Assembly (NCBI RefSeq): GCF_003731635.1
Contig: NZ_RCUA01000037.1
Span: 1 to 64,000, forward strand
DNA from: Marisediminitalea oceani
GTDB lineage: Bacteria > Pseudomonadota > Gammaproteobacteria > Enterobacterales > Alteromonadaceae
DNA length: 64,000 nt
Direction of reading: 5' to 3'
Under the pieces are notes generated by a model that saw only the letters and a list, made by a program, of their open reading frames with translations, was not told where the DNA came from and did no database searches. Position numbers and translations under genes: made by a program. Of this stretch, positions 28,302 to 38,193 are shown piece after piece; the first letter of the stretch is position 1; the number at the start of each line of letters is the position of its first letter.

Positions 28302-29396
28302 TTACAGCCCCCGCTCTTTATGCCAGACCCGAATGGTTTCACCGGCCTTTAAGCGGTGCACGCCGGCGGCCACAATTTGCTCGCCATTTTGTAACCCGCC
28401 GGTCACCACAAAACCGTCGTCGGTGATGCTGCCTAAGGTAACGGCGCGCTTTTCAAGCTGATTACTGCTATTAACCACAAACACGTAGCTCTGCTCGCTT
28501 TCGCCGGTGCCGTCTGAAAAAATGGCCGCAGCGGGCACGTTCCAGCCGCCGTTTTTCACTTTCAGGATCTGATCGAGTTGCGCTCGGACAGTCGCCGACA
28601 TGCCTGGGAACACATTAAAGGTTTCCGGGCGGGCCAGTTGAAAGACTACTTTGTAAGTGTTGGTCGCCGCATCAGCGTCGGTATCATATTCTTTGAGCCT
28701 GGCACGAAAAACCTGCTCTGGGTGGGTATCAAAACGCACTTCCGGCTGATACTGGCTATCTTTATCCACATTCGACAGCATGTCTTCGGGGATTTGAATG
28801 GCCACATCCACCACGGTGTTTTTTTGCAGCGAAAAGACTGGTTGCTGGGCAGTGATACTTTCGTAGTTTTCTACATAACGCTGCGCAACCTGACCGGCAA
28901 AGGGCGCGTGTAATTCGGTATAGGCCAGGTTTGTACGGGCCGATTTTAATGCTGCTTCAGCCACTTTTAACTGTGCCTGAGCTTCGTCAAAACCGGCTTT
29001 AGAAGCCAGTTGTTTATCGAGCAGGGTTTTAGCGCGGTCAAACTGCACCTTGGCCAAATCGTAATTGGCTTTGGCCTGATCCACGGCTATCTGATAATCA
29101 GTCGGATCCAGTGTGGCCATGGTATCGCCCGCCTCAACGTGCTGACCGGCAGTCACATTCAGTGAATTGAGCTCACCCGACACCCGAAAAGCCAGGGTTG
29201 CTTCCTCACTGGCTTCAACCACCGCAGGAAATTCACGGTATCCACCGCGATCCACACTACTTAAGGTAATGGTTTTCACCAGTTTGTTATTTTGATTTTC
29301 GGCGGCCGTGGTTTCCGCTTCACCACTGCAACCGGTAATGGCAATTAACAGCGCAGCAGCGACCAGGCTGCTGCGAGTCAGACTCATGAGGTTCAC
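28302..29396 (-). CDS. RND efflux membrane fusion lipoprotein
   Basis: A 364-residue periplasmic adaptor. The signal peptide ends in the lipobox ITGC (Cys23). Then come a beta-barrel/lipoyl half (VSGELNSLNVTAGQHVEAG, about 72-90), an alpha-helical hairpin (about 100-160), the second lipoyl half (LHAPFAGQVAQRYV) and a C-terminal membrane-proximal domain. It bridges the pump and an outer-membrane channel. GTG 29396, eight bases after AGGAG, was chosen over ATG 29387. It is followed after two bases by the pump gene and is divergent from the LysR gene at 29489. Confidence 0.9.
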   Translation of the reverse strand: MNLMSLTRSSLVAAALLIAITGCSGEAETTAAENQNNKLVKTITLSSVDRGGYREFPAVVEASEEATLAFRVSGELNSLNVTAGQHVEAGDTMATLDPTDYQIAVDQAKANYDLAKVQFDRAKTLLDKQLASKAGFDEAQAQLKVAEAALKSARTNLAYTELHAPFAGQVAQRYVENYESITAQQPVFSLQKNTVVDVAIQIPEDMLSNVDKDSQYQPEVRFDTHPEQVFRARLKEYDTDADAATNTYKVVFQLARPETFNVFPGMSATVRAQLDQILKVKNGGWNVPAAAIFSDGTGESEQSYVFVVNSSNQLEKRAVTLGSITDDGFVVTGGLQNGEQIVAAGVHRLKAGETIRVWHKERGL

Positions 29397-29488
29397 TTAA
29401 TCTCTCCTGATACTAGGCACTGGCAATATACGCCAACTTAAACCAAAATAATATTTAATCTATTTTACTAAAAACTTAAATTTAATTT

Positions 29489-30382
29489 ATGACACTAGAG
29501 CAATTACGCATGTTTGTTACCGTCGCTGAGCAAGGCAGTATCGCCAGAGCGGCTGAAATACTGCACAAAACCCAGCCGGCTTTATCCATTGCTATCAAGC
29601 GTTTTCAGGAGGAATTACAGCTTTCCTTGCTGAAAAAAACGGCAAATCGATTGCAACTGACCGCTGACGGCCAGCGTTTACTGCCCCACTGCCTTTACCT
29701 GTTACGTCAGGAAAAGGATATCGGCACACTCGCTTTTCATTTAAAACAGGGCCATGAGAGTAAAATCGAATTTGCTTTTGATACTATATGCCAGCAGGAC
29801 AGCTTTTTCGACGCCATCATCGACACTCAGCAACGATTTCCCCAAACCGAGTTATATCTTTCGGCGGTGCAGCGCTTGGGAGCTATTCAGCGGCTTATAG
29901 ATGGTACGGCTGATATCGCGGTATCCCCCTGGACCCATTCGTTTCACGAACTGGCCAGTTTTGAAACCCAGCCCTTCGGCCGCTTTGATGTGGTGGCGGT
30001 TATCCATCAACGCCTCCTTAGCCATTATGACCGCCCGCCCACGTCTTCCAGTCAGCTCAGGGACATCCCGTTACTGATGCCACAATCTTTTGATATTGAT
30101 TTGAATATTGAAAAGGTCATGGGAGTGGTGCCAAGCTCAACCATTCGAACCAACGACACAAACACTCAAAAAGGCCTGTTATTGCGCGGGGCTGGCTGGG
30201 GCTATATTCCGCAAAATACCATTACCGAAGAGCTACAAACGGGCACACTGGTACAACTGGTATTAGATGATGTGACCTCATCCATTCGCGGCGAGATAAA
30301 CCTGGTGCGGGAAAAGAAACGCCCCCGGGGGCCGGTGGCGACGTTTTTGTGGCAGGCATTAACGGCTATGGCAACAGCTTAA
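29489..30382 (+). CDS. LysR family transcriptional regulator
   Basis: A 297-residue regulator with an N-terminal winged helix-turn-helix (about 2-60, SIARAAEILHKTQPALSIAIKRFQ region) and a C-terminal substrate-binding-like domain (about 90-290). It is transcribed away from the RND efflux operon with 92 bases between the two start codons, the usual layout of a LysR protein and its target. The AT-rich gap is the likely binding region. The effector is unknown. Confidence 0.88.
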   Translation: MTLEQLRMFVTVAEQGSIARAAEILHKTQPALSIAIKRFQEELQLSLLKKTANRLQLTADGQRLLPHCLYLLRQEKDIGTLAFHLKQGHESKIEFAFDTICQQDSFFDAIIDTQQRFPQTELYLSAVQRLGAIQRLIDGTADIAVSPWTHSFHELASFETQPFGRFDVVAVIHQRLLSHYDRPPTSSSQLRDIPLLMPQSFDIDLNIEKVMGVVPSSTIRTNDTNTQKGLLLRGAGWGYIPQNTITEELQTGTLVQLVLDDVTSSIRGEINLVREKKRPRGPVATFLWQALTAMATA

Positions 30383-30412
30383 CCGGCCGTTAAGCCGGTT
30401 AAGCTTTACTGA

Positions 30413-32077
30413 TTAACGGTTATCAGCCACTTTGCTTTCATTTTCAGCAAACCAGTCGAGGCGCATATCCCAGTGATAGCGATGTTCTGGCAATAGTGGC
30501 GGTTGCTCGGCATCGATTTCACTCAATACGTTAGTCGCTTCGGTGATAGTTGCATCACGGCCAAACAGGTAGCTCTGCTCCTTTACGATGGTCTGATACG
30601 CTTTGTTCAGCGCCAGGGCTCGCTCGGGGCTCGGGGTAATAAGCTCATACACCGAGTTAGCCTGTTTTACTTTTGCTTCATTTAGCTCACCGTCTGCGTT
30701 GAACCAGCGAGCCAGCATTTCGGCGTTCTGGCGGAATTCGTCACCGCCCCCTACACGTTTCATGTAAGTAAGAAATTCGCCTTCCTGCTCGTTAATATTG
30801 GGCACGTCGTCAATCTCATGCAGGTTAATGTAACCCCAGCCTTTGGCTCCGGGCACCTTGCGGGCAAAGGAAAAGGTCTGATCAAAGGTTGAACCCACGG
30901 TTTTGTGGCAACCATTACAAAAAGCCAGCTCCTGTTGATGCTGCGGCCGCAGTTGCCCTTGGGCATCCTCGATATAGGCATTCAGCGTCCAGCCAAAGCC
31001 ATTATCGATGCCCTTTTCCTCGCTCAAATATCGGGTTTGCGGCAGCTTCTCAAAGGCCTTGTCTTTGGCTTCTGCATAGTAAGCTGAGGCTAGGCTTTCC
31101 TTACTGCGAAACAACGCCTTTTGCATATAGCGCACTTCTTTCATCCGCGGCGCATTGTAGATCTGGCCCTCATCATCCACACCAATATAACGCACTGTGT
31201 GCAATAGCTCGGTGCCCTGGGGGTAAAGCTGATAGCTCAGCTCAATGTCGCTGGCATCACCAACATAGTGAATTTGACGCTGAATGTGAGTAATTGCCTC
31301 ACTGAGCGCGCCGTCGCCATTTAAATCCATGCCGATAGTCTGCTCATTAAGTTGCGGCACCGCCAGGCTATTCACATCCTTAAGGGCCATTTCCAGCAGG
31401 GTCAGGTTAGCCAGGTATACATCTTCACTGTATTCCCCCTTACGCTGCTGAAACGCTTCGGGCAGACGGATCATGGCATCACCGGTTGAACCGTTGGTGG
31501 GCCAGAACGTGCTGGGGAAAGGCTTATAGTTATACGCGACCCAGCCGCTGCCGTCATTGGCTATGCCATGCTCGCCGAAGGCTTTAGCGGGGTAACTGAG
31601 TTGTTTAATCTGCATTTCTGCAGGCAAGCCATTAGCGGTGCTGGCGGTGTAATTATCCTCGCCGATATAATCCAGAATCGCTTCATCGCTGATACCGGCA
31701 ATCAGTTCGCGGCGGTCAACAAACAGGTTTTTCCAGCTGTTCGTAAGCCCTACATCCGAAAATTCGTAGTTGCCCTGCAAGGTACCGTCGCCCATCTGGT
31801 TGGGGCGATTCTCGCTATTATCGTAACTCTGGTGGCAAGCGTAACACGGGTTATTTTTGCCGTTGGTTTTGGTGTAGCACTGCGGCGGAATAACCGACTC
31901 AGGGTTATACACTTCATTGTGCTCCATGTACGCCAGTGCGGGAATATCATCCCCTTCTGAATAGGGATAAACCGTATCTTGTGCACTGGTTTGAACCGCG
32001 CTTTCGTCTTTGCAGGCACTGAGAAGCATGGTGCTCATCAGCGTTAGCATTGTCAGTGTGATCGTTGTTTTTTTCAT
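30413..32077 (-). CDS. lipoprotein with two c-type heme motifs
   Basis: A 554-residue exported protein of unrecognised family. The signal peptide ends in LLSAC (Cys22), a lipobox. Two heme-binding motifs are visible: CYACH at 78-82 and CNGCH at about 388-392, far apart, so it is probably a diheme periplasmic or surface cytochrome. The region between (about 95-380) has no motif I know but is Trp/Tyr rich. ATG 32077 gives a normal signal peptide. It follows the PhoX-like gene on the same strand but a terminator lies between, so it probably has its own promoter or relies on read-through. An electron-transfer or peroxidase-like role is possible, not shown. Confidence 0.7.
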   Translation of the reverse strand: MKKTTITLTMLTLMSTMLLSACKDESAVQTSAQDTVYPYSEGDDIPALAYMEHNEVYNPESVIPPQCYTKTNGKNNPCYACHQSYDNSENRPNQMGDGTLQGNYEFSDVGLTNSWKNLFVDRRELIAGISDEAILDYIGEDNYTASTANGLPAEMQIKQLSYPAKAFGEHGIANDGSGWVAYNYKPFPSTFWPTNGSTGDAMIRLPEAFQQRKGEYSEDVYLANLTLLEMALKDVNSLAVPQLNEQTIGMDLNGDGALSEAITHIQRQIHYVGDASDIELSYQLYPQGTELLHTVRYIGVDDEGQIYNAPRMKEVRYMQKALFRSKESLASAYYAEAKDKAFEKLPQTRYLSEEKGIDNGFGWTLNAYIEDAQGQLRPQHQQELAFCNGCHKTVGSTFDQTFSFARKVPGAKGWGYINLHEIDDVPNINEQEGEFLTYMKRVGGGDEFRQNAEMLARWFNADGELNEAKVKQANSVYELITPSPERALALNKAYQTIVKEQSYLFGRDATITEATNVLSEIDAEQPPLLPEHRYHWDMRLDWFAENESKVADNR

Positions 32078-32090
32078 AGTGTCTTAAACG

Positions 32091-32117
32091 CAAAAATCCG
32101 GGTGCCAGGCACCCGGA
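32091..32117 (-). terminator. intrinsic terminator after the PhoX-like gene
   Basis: TCCGGGTGCC and GGCACCCGGA form a long stem; on the minus strand it is followed by TTTTTGCGTTT. It begins about 20 bases past the PhoX-like stop codon at 32138. Confidence 0.8.
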
Positions 32118-32137
32118 CAAATTTGACAGTGTGTTAC

Positions 32138-33985
32138 TTACTTCTGAGCTGGCTCATACATCCACAGGGTATTGTTTTCCTGGAAACCATCTTCACCAAT
32201 CAGAATACGGCCATCGTTCATAACGATAACGTTATCCGGCTGCGACAGTTGGTCCACATCACAACGCTCTGCACCAGTCAGGCTTGAACGGTAAGTAGAA
32301 CCCATTACCACAGGCTCAATGCGAGAGATGTTGTAGTTCTCGCCAAGACGAGCACGGTAAACGCCACCACAGTCTTTAACGCGGGCAGACAGTTGCATGT
32401 CGCCTTCGCCGTCCGTCATAGTGTTGTCGATATCTGAGATGCCGATGTAAACGTAAGCATCGGTTACGATTTCACCTTCAATAGTATCCACGCCTTCAAC
32501 CGCTTCCTGAGCGCGTTTGTGGTTAACTGAAATACCTTCCAGCTTACGCCACTCGGCCGTTGCGCCCATGGCTTTGGCCGCCGCACGTGACTCAAGGAAA
32601 GCTACCCGATCGTCCATAGCCTGACCGGCAGTCACTTTACCACCGCCGTTAGCTACGGTTGGGTAAGTGGCATCACCATTGGCCCAGGCTTCCACATCGG
32701 CCAGCGTGATATAAGAGCTCTCGCCGTCAACGTAGTCGTCGGTACCAATGCCGTTGTATTCGTCAATCCAGGCGCGGATGGTAAGGTTATCGCCGCTGGC
32801 CAGCTCTACCCACTCAACATCAAAGCCAGTAGTAGCCGGATCGTTCTGGCCCACATCCTGGGTCAGTTTGGCGCCATATAAAGTACCGGCACTTAAGTCT
32901 TCCGCTACATCAGCAACAAACTTAAACAATACGCCGCCGGTGTCGTCCTGAGACAGGTATACGGTGCGGCCATCAGGCATTACGGTTGAGTTTTCGTGCT
33001 CGTAACGGCCCATCGCCAGGTGCTTCACAATAACTGGCTCATCGGCAGCAGGCTCAGTGACTTCAGCAATGTAGCCGTAGTTATACGGGTTTGGTACATC
33101 TGGTGCAGTCATTTCCCACATGCGGCCGATACGCGCGTTGGTAGCTACTTCATTAGGATCATTCCAGCTGGCATCAGTGGTGCTGTCGACAGTTGAATCA
33201 ACTACCCACTCTTCTGAAGTCAACGGCGTGCCCCAAGGAGACATTGAACCAAAGCAGTTAGCGGCTGTGCCCCATACTGGCGAGAAGTCGAGCATCATAA
33301 CATCGGTAACGGTCCACATGCCCTGCTCGTCACGCTCGATCTGCATACGGCTCATGCCGCCTGGCAGCTCTTCCCAGTTAGAAAACAGGTAGCCCTGGCC
33401 TTCGCCGGTAGGCAGGAAGCCGTTAAAGTCAGGCATGTCGTTTTCCAGTACCAGCGTACCGCCGTCAAGGGTATAAATGTGACCCAGACCTTCAGGCAGC
33501 TCACCGTTATAAGTATCGCCAGTCTGACCCAGAACCTGGTACTGACCAATAGCAGTAGTCACCAGCTCTTTTTCTTCCTGTGAAGCAGGTACCGGTGAAT
33601 CCGGTAACGTCGCTGGCAGATTATTAAAGTTTACGCCGGCCAGTACACCCACGGTGCCGGTGTTAATGGGCATGCTGTTGATGCTGTTAGTAGCGGTATT
33701 GGTGCCTGATGGGTGCTGCACGTTAAAGAACAGATCGCCCTCGTCAGTAAGAAAGATACCAGTGACTTCAGCACCCAGTGGTACGGTAGCGATACGGGTT
33801 AATTTACCTACAGAATCGCCGCTCTCTCCCTGCGGGCCTTGTTCGCCTGGTGCGCCCTGTGGGCCTTCAGCACCAGTTGCTCCATCAACGCCGTCGTCAC
33901 CGTCCAGTGAACAGGCTGATAATCCCATTGCAATGGCGAGCGCCAGCGCAGAATAACGAATACCGCGAAATAGTTCTTTTTGCAT
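32138..33985 (-). CDS. PhoX-type (DUF839) lipoprotein with collagen-like segment
   Basis: A 615-residue exported protein. The lipobox is GLSAC (Cys25). Residues 29-57 are a Gly-X-Y repeat (GATGAEGPQGAPGEQGPQG), rare in bacteria and likely a stalk or spacer. The rest matches the PhoX/DUF839 beta-propeller family: FSNWEELPGGMSRM, SPWGTPLTSEEW and GRYEHENSTVMPDGRTVYLSQDD. PhoX enzymes are calcium/iron alkaline phosphatases that free phosphate from organic esters. Most are Tat-exported; this one appears to be a Sec lipoprotein. ATG 33985 follows GGA at seven bases; upstream Met codons add no signal. A Pho box lies about 100 bases upstream, supporting a phosphate-starvation role. Some DUF839 proteins have no known activity, so the enzymatic call is moderate. 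Confidence 0.78.
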   Translation of the reverse strand: MQKELFRGIRYSALALAIAMGLSACSLDGDDGVDGATGAEGPQGAPGEQGPQGESGDSVGKLTRIATVPLGAEVTGIFLTDEGDLFFNVQHPSGTNTATNSINSMPINTGTVGVLAGVNFNNLPATLPDSPVPASQEEKELVTTAIGQYQVLGQTGDTYNGELPEGLGHIYTLDGGTLVLENDMPDFNGFLPTGEGQGYLFSNWEELPGGMSRMQIERDEQGMWTVTDVMMLDFSPVWGTAANCFGSMSPWGTPLTSEEWVVDSTVDSTTDASWNDPNEVATNARIGRMWEMTAPDVPNPYNYGYIAEVTEPAADEPVIVKHLAMGRYEHENSTVMPDGRTVYLSQDDTGGVLFKFVADVAEDLSAGTLYGAKLTQDVGQNDPATTGFDVEWVELASGDNLTIRAWIDEYNGIGTDDYVDGESSYITLADVEAWANGDATYPTVANGGGKVTAGQAMDDRVAFLESRAAAKAMGATAEWRKLEGISVNHKRAQEAVEGVDTIEGEIVTDAYVYIGISDIDNTMTDGEGDMQLSARVKDCGGVYRARLGENYNISRIEPVVMGSTYRSSLTGAERCDVDQLSQPDNVIVMNDGRILIGEDGFQENNTLWMYEPAQK

Positions 33986-34083
33986 TATTTTTTCCATCTT
34001 GTGTGTGCATGAATACAGCGGCCTGAGTGCTGTACCCGGATTAAATTTGCGCGAATAGCTTGAACACAAGGTGTGAAAATGCG

Positions 34084-34101
34084 GTGACAGCCACATGACA
34101 A
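34084..34101 (-). promoter_or_regulatory. Pho box upstream of the PhoX-like gene
   Basis: On the minus strand TTGTCATGTGGCTGTCAC matches the PhoB consensus CTGTCAT-N4-CTGTCAC at all but the first fixed base, with the expected 11-base period. It ends 98 bases before the start codon. Confidence 0.75.
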
Positions 34102-34249
34102 ATGGGTGAAGGTTTTATTAATACAAGATGATAATCAGCAAGTTATGATAAGACAGGCTAACAGCCATGCGGCATTCATCTATTTTGAGCAGGTATTATT
34201 GCCGCTGGTATGTTTTGAGAGGAATCGTTTTTATCGGCGGGTCGAAAAA

Positions 34250-34429
34250 CTAAGCGGCCTGTTTACCGGCGTTAAAGCCTTCAATAAAGCCACTGACAAA
34301 ATCAGGGCCGGCCAGCCCAACCAGCAGACATAGGGCAGATATCAGCATTAGATTGCGGTTATTTTTTCTGTAGCCCAGCGTCATTAAAACAATGAACAAT
34401 ATAAGGCCGGTAATTTCCACATAGACCAT
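34250..34429 (-). CDS. small two-helix membrane protein, 59 residues
   Basis: An open frame on the minus strand with ATG at 34429, AGGA seven bases upstream and a TAG stop at 34250. The product has two hydrophobic segments (about 6-20, GLILFIVLMTLGY region, and 27-44, LMLISALCLLVGLAGP region) separated by the basic turn RKNNRN, and a polar C-terminus ending KQAA. This charge and hydrophobicity pattern is that of a small inner-membrane hairpin protein. It lies upstream of the Pho box and the PhoX-like gene on the same strand, and downstream of the rplT terminator. No family was recognised. The overlapping frame on + looks like its shadow. Confidence 0.6.
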   Translation of the reverse strand: MVYVEITGLILFIVLMTLGYRKNNRNLMLISALCLLVGLAGPDFVSGFIEGFNAGKQAA

Positions 34430-34594
34430 GGTTAAATCCTTTTAAATTGTACTGCGATAACAGTAACAGCGTACCAGACAATTTCATCCCAGTTACTGCA
34501 TTGGCGGGCTTCTATATTTAATGAAGCGCTAGTATTGCCGTTTTTGCTTTTGGCCGTCAAGTTAGCCTGCTGAGGAATTTTTTTTGCAGAAACG

Positions 34595-34625
34595 AAAAAC
34601 GGCGAGCATCCTGCTCGCCGTTTTC
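34595..34625 (-). terminator. terminator of the thrS-infC-rpmI-rplT operon
   Basis: AAAACGGCGAGCA and TGCTCGCCGTTTT form a 13-base stem with a short loop; on the minus strand TTTTTCG follows. It lies about 30 bases after the rplT stop. Confidence 0.9.
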
Positions 34626-34655
34626 CGAAAGAACTTAAACTTAATTAGTTAATAA

Positions 34656-35012
34656 TTAAGCTAATGCGCCTTTAGCCGCGTCGACTAATGCGCTGAAAGC
34701 CGCTTTGTCATGAACTGCGATGTCGGCAAGGATCTTACGATCGATTTCGACAGACGCTTTTTTCAGACCGTTAATGAAACGGCTGTATGACATACCGTTT
34801 TGACGAGCCGCAGCGTTGATACGTGCAATCCACAGTTGACGGAATTGACGCTTACGCTGACGACGGTCACGATAAGCATATTGACCAGCTTTAGTTACAG
34901 CCTGTACCGCTACGCGATAAACGCGTGAACGAGCACCGTAATAACCTTTAGCTTGTTTTAAAACTTTTTTGTGACGTGCACGTGCAATAGTGCCGCGTTT
35001 AACTCTTGCCAT
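34656..35012 (-). CDS. rplT: 50S ribosomal protein L20
   Basis: A 118-residue primary rRNA-binding protein needed early in 50S assembly. It starts [19 protein letters not shown] and has the [21 protein letters not shown] block of the family. It follows rpmI by 16 bases. In enterobacteria L20 also represses its own operon by binding the leader upstream of rpmI; the 121 bases between infC and rpmI could hold such a site. Confidence 0.98.
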   Translation of the reverse strand: MARVKRGTIARARHKKVLKQAKGYYGARSRVYRVAVQAVTKAGQYAYRDRRQRKRQFRQLWIARINAAARQNGMSYSRFINGLKKASVEIDRKILADIAVHDKAAFSALVDAAKGALA

Positions 35013-35028
35013 TATTCAGTCTCCTCGA

Positions 35029-35226
35029 TTAAACGTAAGGCAGCATGCGCTGAACTAATTTAGTATCAGAGTCATGAACCAGTTTTTTGCCACGCAGGTG
35101 ACGTTTACGCTTAGAGCTCTTCTTAGTCAGGATGTGACGTAAGTGAGACTGTTTGCTTTTAAAGCGGCCTGAGCCCGTTTTCTTGAAACGTTTGGCAGCA
35201 CCACTAACAGTTTTCATTTTAGGCAT
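35029..35226 (-). CDS. rpmI: 50S ribosomal protein L35
   Basis: A 65-residue, strongly basic ribosomal protein of normal family length. It starts [20 protein letters not shown] and ends in the conserved LVQRMLPYV. It lies between infC (121 bases upstream) and rplT (16 bases downstream), the standard order. Confidence 0.98.
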   Translation of the reverse strand: MPKMKTVSGAAKRFKKTGSGRFKSKQSHLRHILTKKSSKRKRHLRGKKLVHDSDTKLVQRMLPYV

Positions 35227-35347
35227 TGCTAAAACTCCGCATTGTTTAGGGTGGCTAATTATCGGTGTGCAGTCACCTTTATAGCCAGTTAATGTTTGCA
35301 GCAGGGTGTTTTGGGGTGCAGATTCCCAAAAACTTTAAAGACCACTA

Positions 35348-35887
35348 CTACTTCTTAATTGGAGCGAGCACCATGATCATCTGACGGCCTTCCACACGAC
35401 GTGGGAAAGACTCGCAGTTAGCAATGTCTTCCAAATCGCCTTTAACGCGGTTTAAAAGTTCAATGCCAATCTCTTGGTGAGCCATTTCACGTCCGCGGAA
35501 ACGGATCGTGACTTTGGCTTTATCGCCACCTTCCAGAAAGCGACGCAGGTTGCGCAGTTTTACCTGGTAATCGCCTTCATCAGTGCCAGGGCGAAATTTA
35601 ATCTCCTTGACCTGAATTTGCTTCTGTTTTTTCTTCTGCTCTTTCTGAGCCTTCGATTTTTCGAAGAGGAACTTGCCGTAGTCCATAACTTTACAGACTG
35701 GCGGCTCAGCGTTCGGACTAATTTCAACAAGATCTAAACTTGCTGCTTCGGCAGAACTCATTGCTTCATTTATCGAAACAACGCCTACCTGGCTTCCATC
35801 AGCGCCAATTAAGCGCACTTCTCTTGCAGTAATTTCATCGTTAATCCGGGCTTTATCACCCTGAGCCTTATTGTTAGCGCCTTTAAT
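35348..35887 (-). CDS. infC: translation initiation factor IF-3 with AUU start
   Basis: A 179-residue factor that prevents premature subunit joining and checks start-codon pairing. The N-terminal domain holds [15 protein letters not shown], the linker [10 protein letters not shown] and the C-terminal domain [21 protein letters not shown] search limited to common start codons would begin at GTG 35818 and lose 23 residues that match IF-3. Reading upstream, the conserved sequence continues to ATT at 35887, preceded by GGAGG at eight bases. AUU is the start codon of infC in enterobacteria, where IF-3 discriminates against it and so represses its own translation; the same control is expected here. 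It follows thrS by 132 bases. Confidence 0.95.
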   Translation of the reverse strand: MKGANNKAQGDKARINDEITAREVRLIGADGSQVGVVSINEAMSSAEAASLDLVEISPNAEPPVCKVMDYGKFLFEKSKAQKEQKKKQKQIQVKEIKFRPGTDEGDYQVKLRNLRRFLEGGDKAKVTIRFRGREMAHQEIGIELLNRVKGDLEDIANCESFPRRVEGRQMIMVLAPIKK

Positions 35888-36019
35888 GTGCTATTCCTCC
35901 AACTACTTTAATCTTTACCTGATTCCCTGTTTTCAACAAATTATATGGAAATCAGACACTTGCTTATTTGCATAGTACAACGACAGCCACGCTGCATAAT
36001 TAGATGCGCGAGTATACCG

Positions 36020-37936
36020 TTATTTGATGATTTTTCCAGCGATTTCTTCACCCGCCAGCGTAATAAAGTCTTGTAAAGGCATACTGCCTAAATCTTCACC
36101 ACGACGAGAACGCACAGCAACCTTGCCTGCTTCCATTTCTTTATCGCCAACCACCAGCATATAAGGTACGCGTTTTAGCGTATGTTCACGAATTTTAAAA
36201 CCAATCTTCTCATTTCTCAAGTCGGTCTTCACTCTAAAGCCCTGAGCTTGCAGTGAATCGACCACCTGTTGGGCATATTCGGCCTGGTTATCGGTAATGT
36301 TCATCACCACCATTTGCTTCGGTGCCAGCCATAATGGGAAGAACCCGGCATACTCTTCAGTAAGGATACCGATGAAGCGTTCCAGAGAGCCCAGTACCGC
36401 TCGGTGAATCATTACCGGTACCTTACGCTCACCGTCTTCTGCCACGTATGACGAACCTAAGCGGCCTGGCATAGAGAAGTCGGCCTGCACGGTACCACAC
36501 TGCCATGCGCGATCCAGACAGTCATACAGGGTAAACTCGATTTTCGGACCGTAGAAAGCGCCCTCACCCGGTAGGTATTTAAATTCGATATTTTTGCTGT
36601 GCAGTGCGTCGGCCAAAGCTTTTTCAGCTTTATCCCAGATTTCGTCACTACCCACTCGTTTTTCCGGACGGGTAGATAATTTAACTTCAATTTTTTCAAA
36701 GCCAAAGGTGCCGTAGGCATCGTAAATCATATCGATACAGCTACACACTTCATCGAGCATCTGTTCTTCGGTACAGAAAATATGCGCGTCGTCCTGGGTA
36801 AAGCCGCGTACCCGCATTAAGCCGTGCAGAGCACCGGATGGTTCGTTACGGTGACAACAGCCAAACTCAGCCATACGTAATGGCAGATCGCGGTAAGACT
36901 TAAGGCCCTGGTTAAAGATTTGCACGTGACCCGGGCAGTTCATGGGCTTAATGGCATATTCACGCTTTTCTGATTCGGTGGTGAACATGTTTTCGGCGTA
37001 CTTGTCCCAGTGTCCGGATTTTTCCCACAGGGTACGGTCCATCATTAATGGCCCTTTCACCTCGTCGTAGGCGTACTTACGCAGCATATCGCGCACGTAT
37101 TTTTCCAGTTCGGTATAGATAGACCAGCCATCGTTGTGCCAGAACACCATACCCGGTGCCTCTTCCTGCCAATGGAACAGATCCAGCGTTTTACCGATTT
37201 TACGGTGATCGCGTTTTTCGGCTTCTTCCAGACGCGTGAGGTAAGCTTTTAACTGTTTCTTATCTGCCCAGGCTGTACCGTAAACCCGTTGCAGCATTTT
37301 GTTGTCGCTGTTGCCACGCCAGTAAGCACCGGCCACTTTCATCAGTTTAAAATGATGGCAAAACTTCATGTTAGGTACGTGAGGACCACGACACATATCC
37401 ACGTATTCTTCGTGATGATACAGGCCTGGCTTGTCATCCTGGCTGATGTTTTCATCCAGAATTTCAATTTTGTAAGGTTCATGGCGCTCTACAAACGCAT
37501 CACGGGCTTCCTGCCAGCTAACGGTTTTCTTAACTACGTCGTAGTTGGTCTTAGCCAGTTCCAGCATGCGCTTTTCAAGCTGCTGAATATCTTCCTGGGT
37601 CAGCGAGTGCTCCATATCCACGTCGTAGTAAAAGCCGTTGTCGATGACCGGACCAATGGCCATTTTAACATCCGGATAGAGCTGTTTGATTGCATGCCCT
37701 AATAAGTGCGCGCAGCTGTGACGAACGATTTCCAGACCTTCTTCGTCTTTAACGGTGAGGATCTGTAAGTCTGCATCGTGTTCAATGATATCAACCGCGT
37801 CAACCAGTTCACCATTCACTTTACCGGCAACGGTGGCTTTAGCCAGACCAGGACCGATATCGTTGGCAACATCTAAAACTGAGACAGGGTTATCGAAGGA
37901 GCGCTTGCTTCCGTCAGGAAGAGTAATAACTGGCAT
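36020..37936 (-). CDS. thrS: threonyl-tRNA synthetase
   Basis: A 638-residue class II synthetase. Order: TGS domain (about 1-62), editing domain with [16 protein letters not shown] (about 72-87) and the zinc-binding HxxxH elements, catalytic core with MNCPGH (about 332-337) and [23 protein letters not shown] region, and the C-terminal anticodon-binding domain (about 535-638). ATG 37936 follows AAGGAT. Autoregulation through an operator in the leader is known in E. coli; the leader here (37937-38050) has inverted repeats but I could not show tRNA mimicry. Confidence 0.98.
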   Translation of the reverse strand: MPVITLPDGSKRSFDNPVSVLDVANDIGPGLAKATVAGKVNGELVDAVDIIEHDADLQILTVKDEEGLEIVRHSCAHLLGHAIKQLYPDVKMAIGPVIDNGFYYDVDMEHSLTQEDIQQLEKRMLELAKTNYDVVKKTVSWQEARDAFVERHEPYKIEILDENISQDDKPGLYHHEEYVDMCRGPHVPNMKFCHHFKLMKVAGAYWRGNSDNKMLQRVYGTAWADKKQLKAYLTRLEEAEKRDHRKIGKTLDLFHWQEEAPGMVFWHNDGWSIYTELEKYVRDMLRKYAYDEVKGPLMMDRTLWEKSGHWDKYAENMFTTESEKREYAIKPMNCPGHVQIFNQGLKSYRDLPLRMAEFGCCHRNEPSGALHGLMRVRGFTQDDAHIFCTEEQMLDEVCSCIDMIYDAYGTFGFEKIEVKLSTRPEKRVGSDEIWDKAEKALADALHSKNIEFKYLPGEGAFYGPKIEFTLYDCLDRAWQCGTVQADFSMPGRLGSSYVAEDGERKVPVMIHRAVLGSLERFIGILTEEYAGFFPLWLAPKQMVVMNITDNQAEYAQQVVDSLQAQGFRVKTDLRNEKIGFKIREHTLKRVPYMLVVGDKEMEAGKVAVRSRRGEDLGSMPLQDFITLAGEEIAGKIIK

Positions 37937-38193
37937 GAAATATCCTTACAGTGGTGACACCTACTCTGTGCCACTTGTGTTAACGTCTGATGTGAAAATA
38001 CCGCCGACCGCGGCTAAGGGTAAGTTCCCAATTAGGCTCGGATTATAACCATTGAGACGCCACATGCAATGACTGAGTGACCGGTTTGGCCGTGATTTAA
38101 CCCCGCGCCGTGATTTCGCCGTTTTTTTCACCGGTATTTTACCTTTGCGGGCAGCGCTGCACCGAAAAAAAGCTTTCAGTGCAGTCTGAACCA

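Noticed and set aside
34106-34333. 75-codon frame on +
   Set aside because: It starts next to the Pho box and overlaps the better supported 59-residue gene on the other strand.
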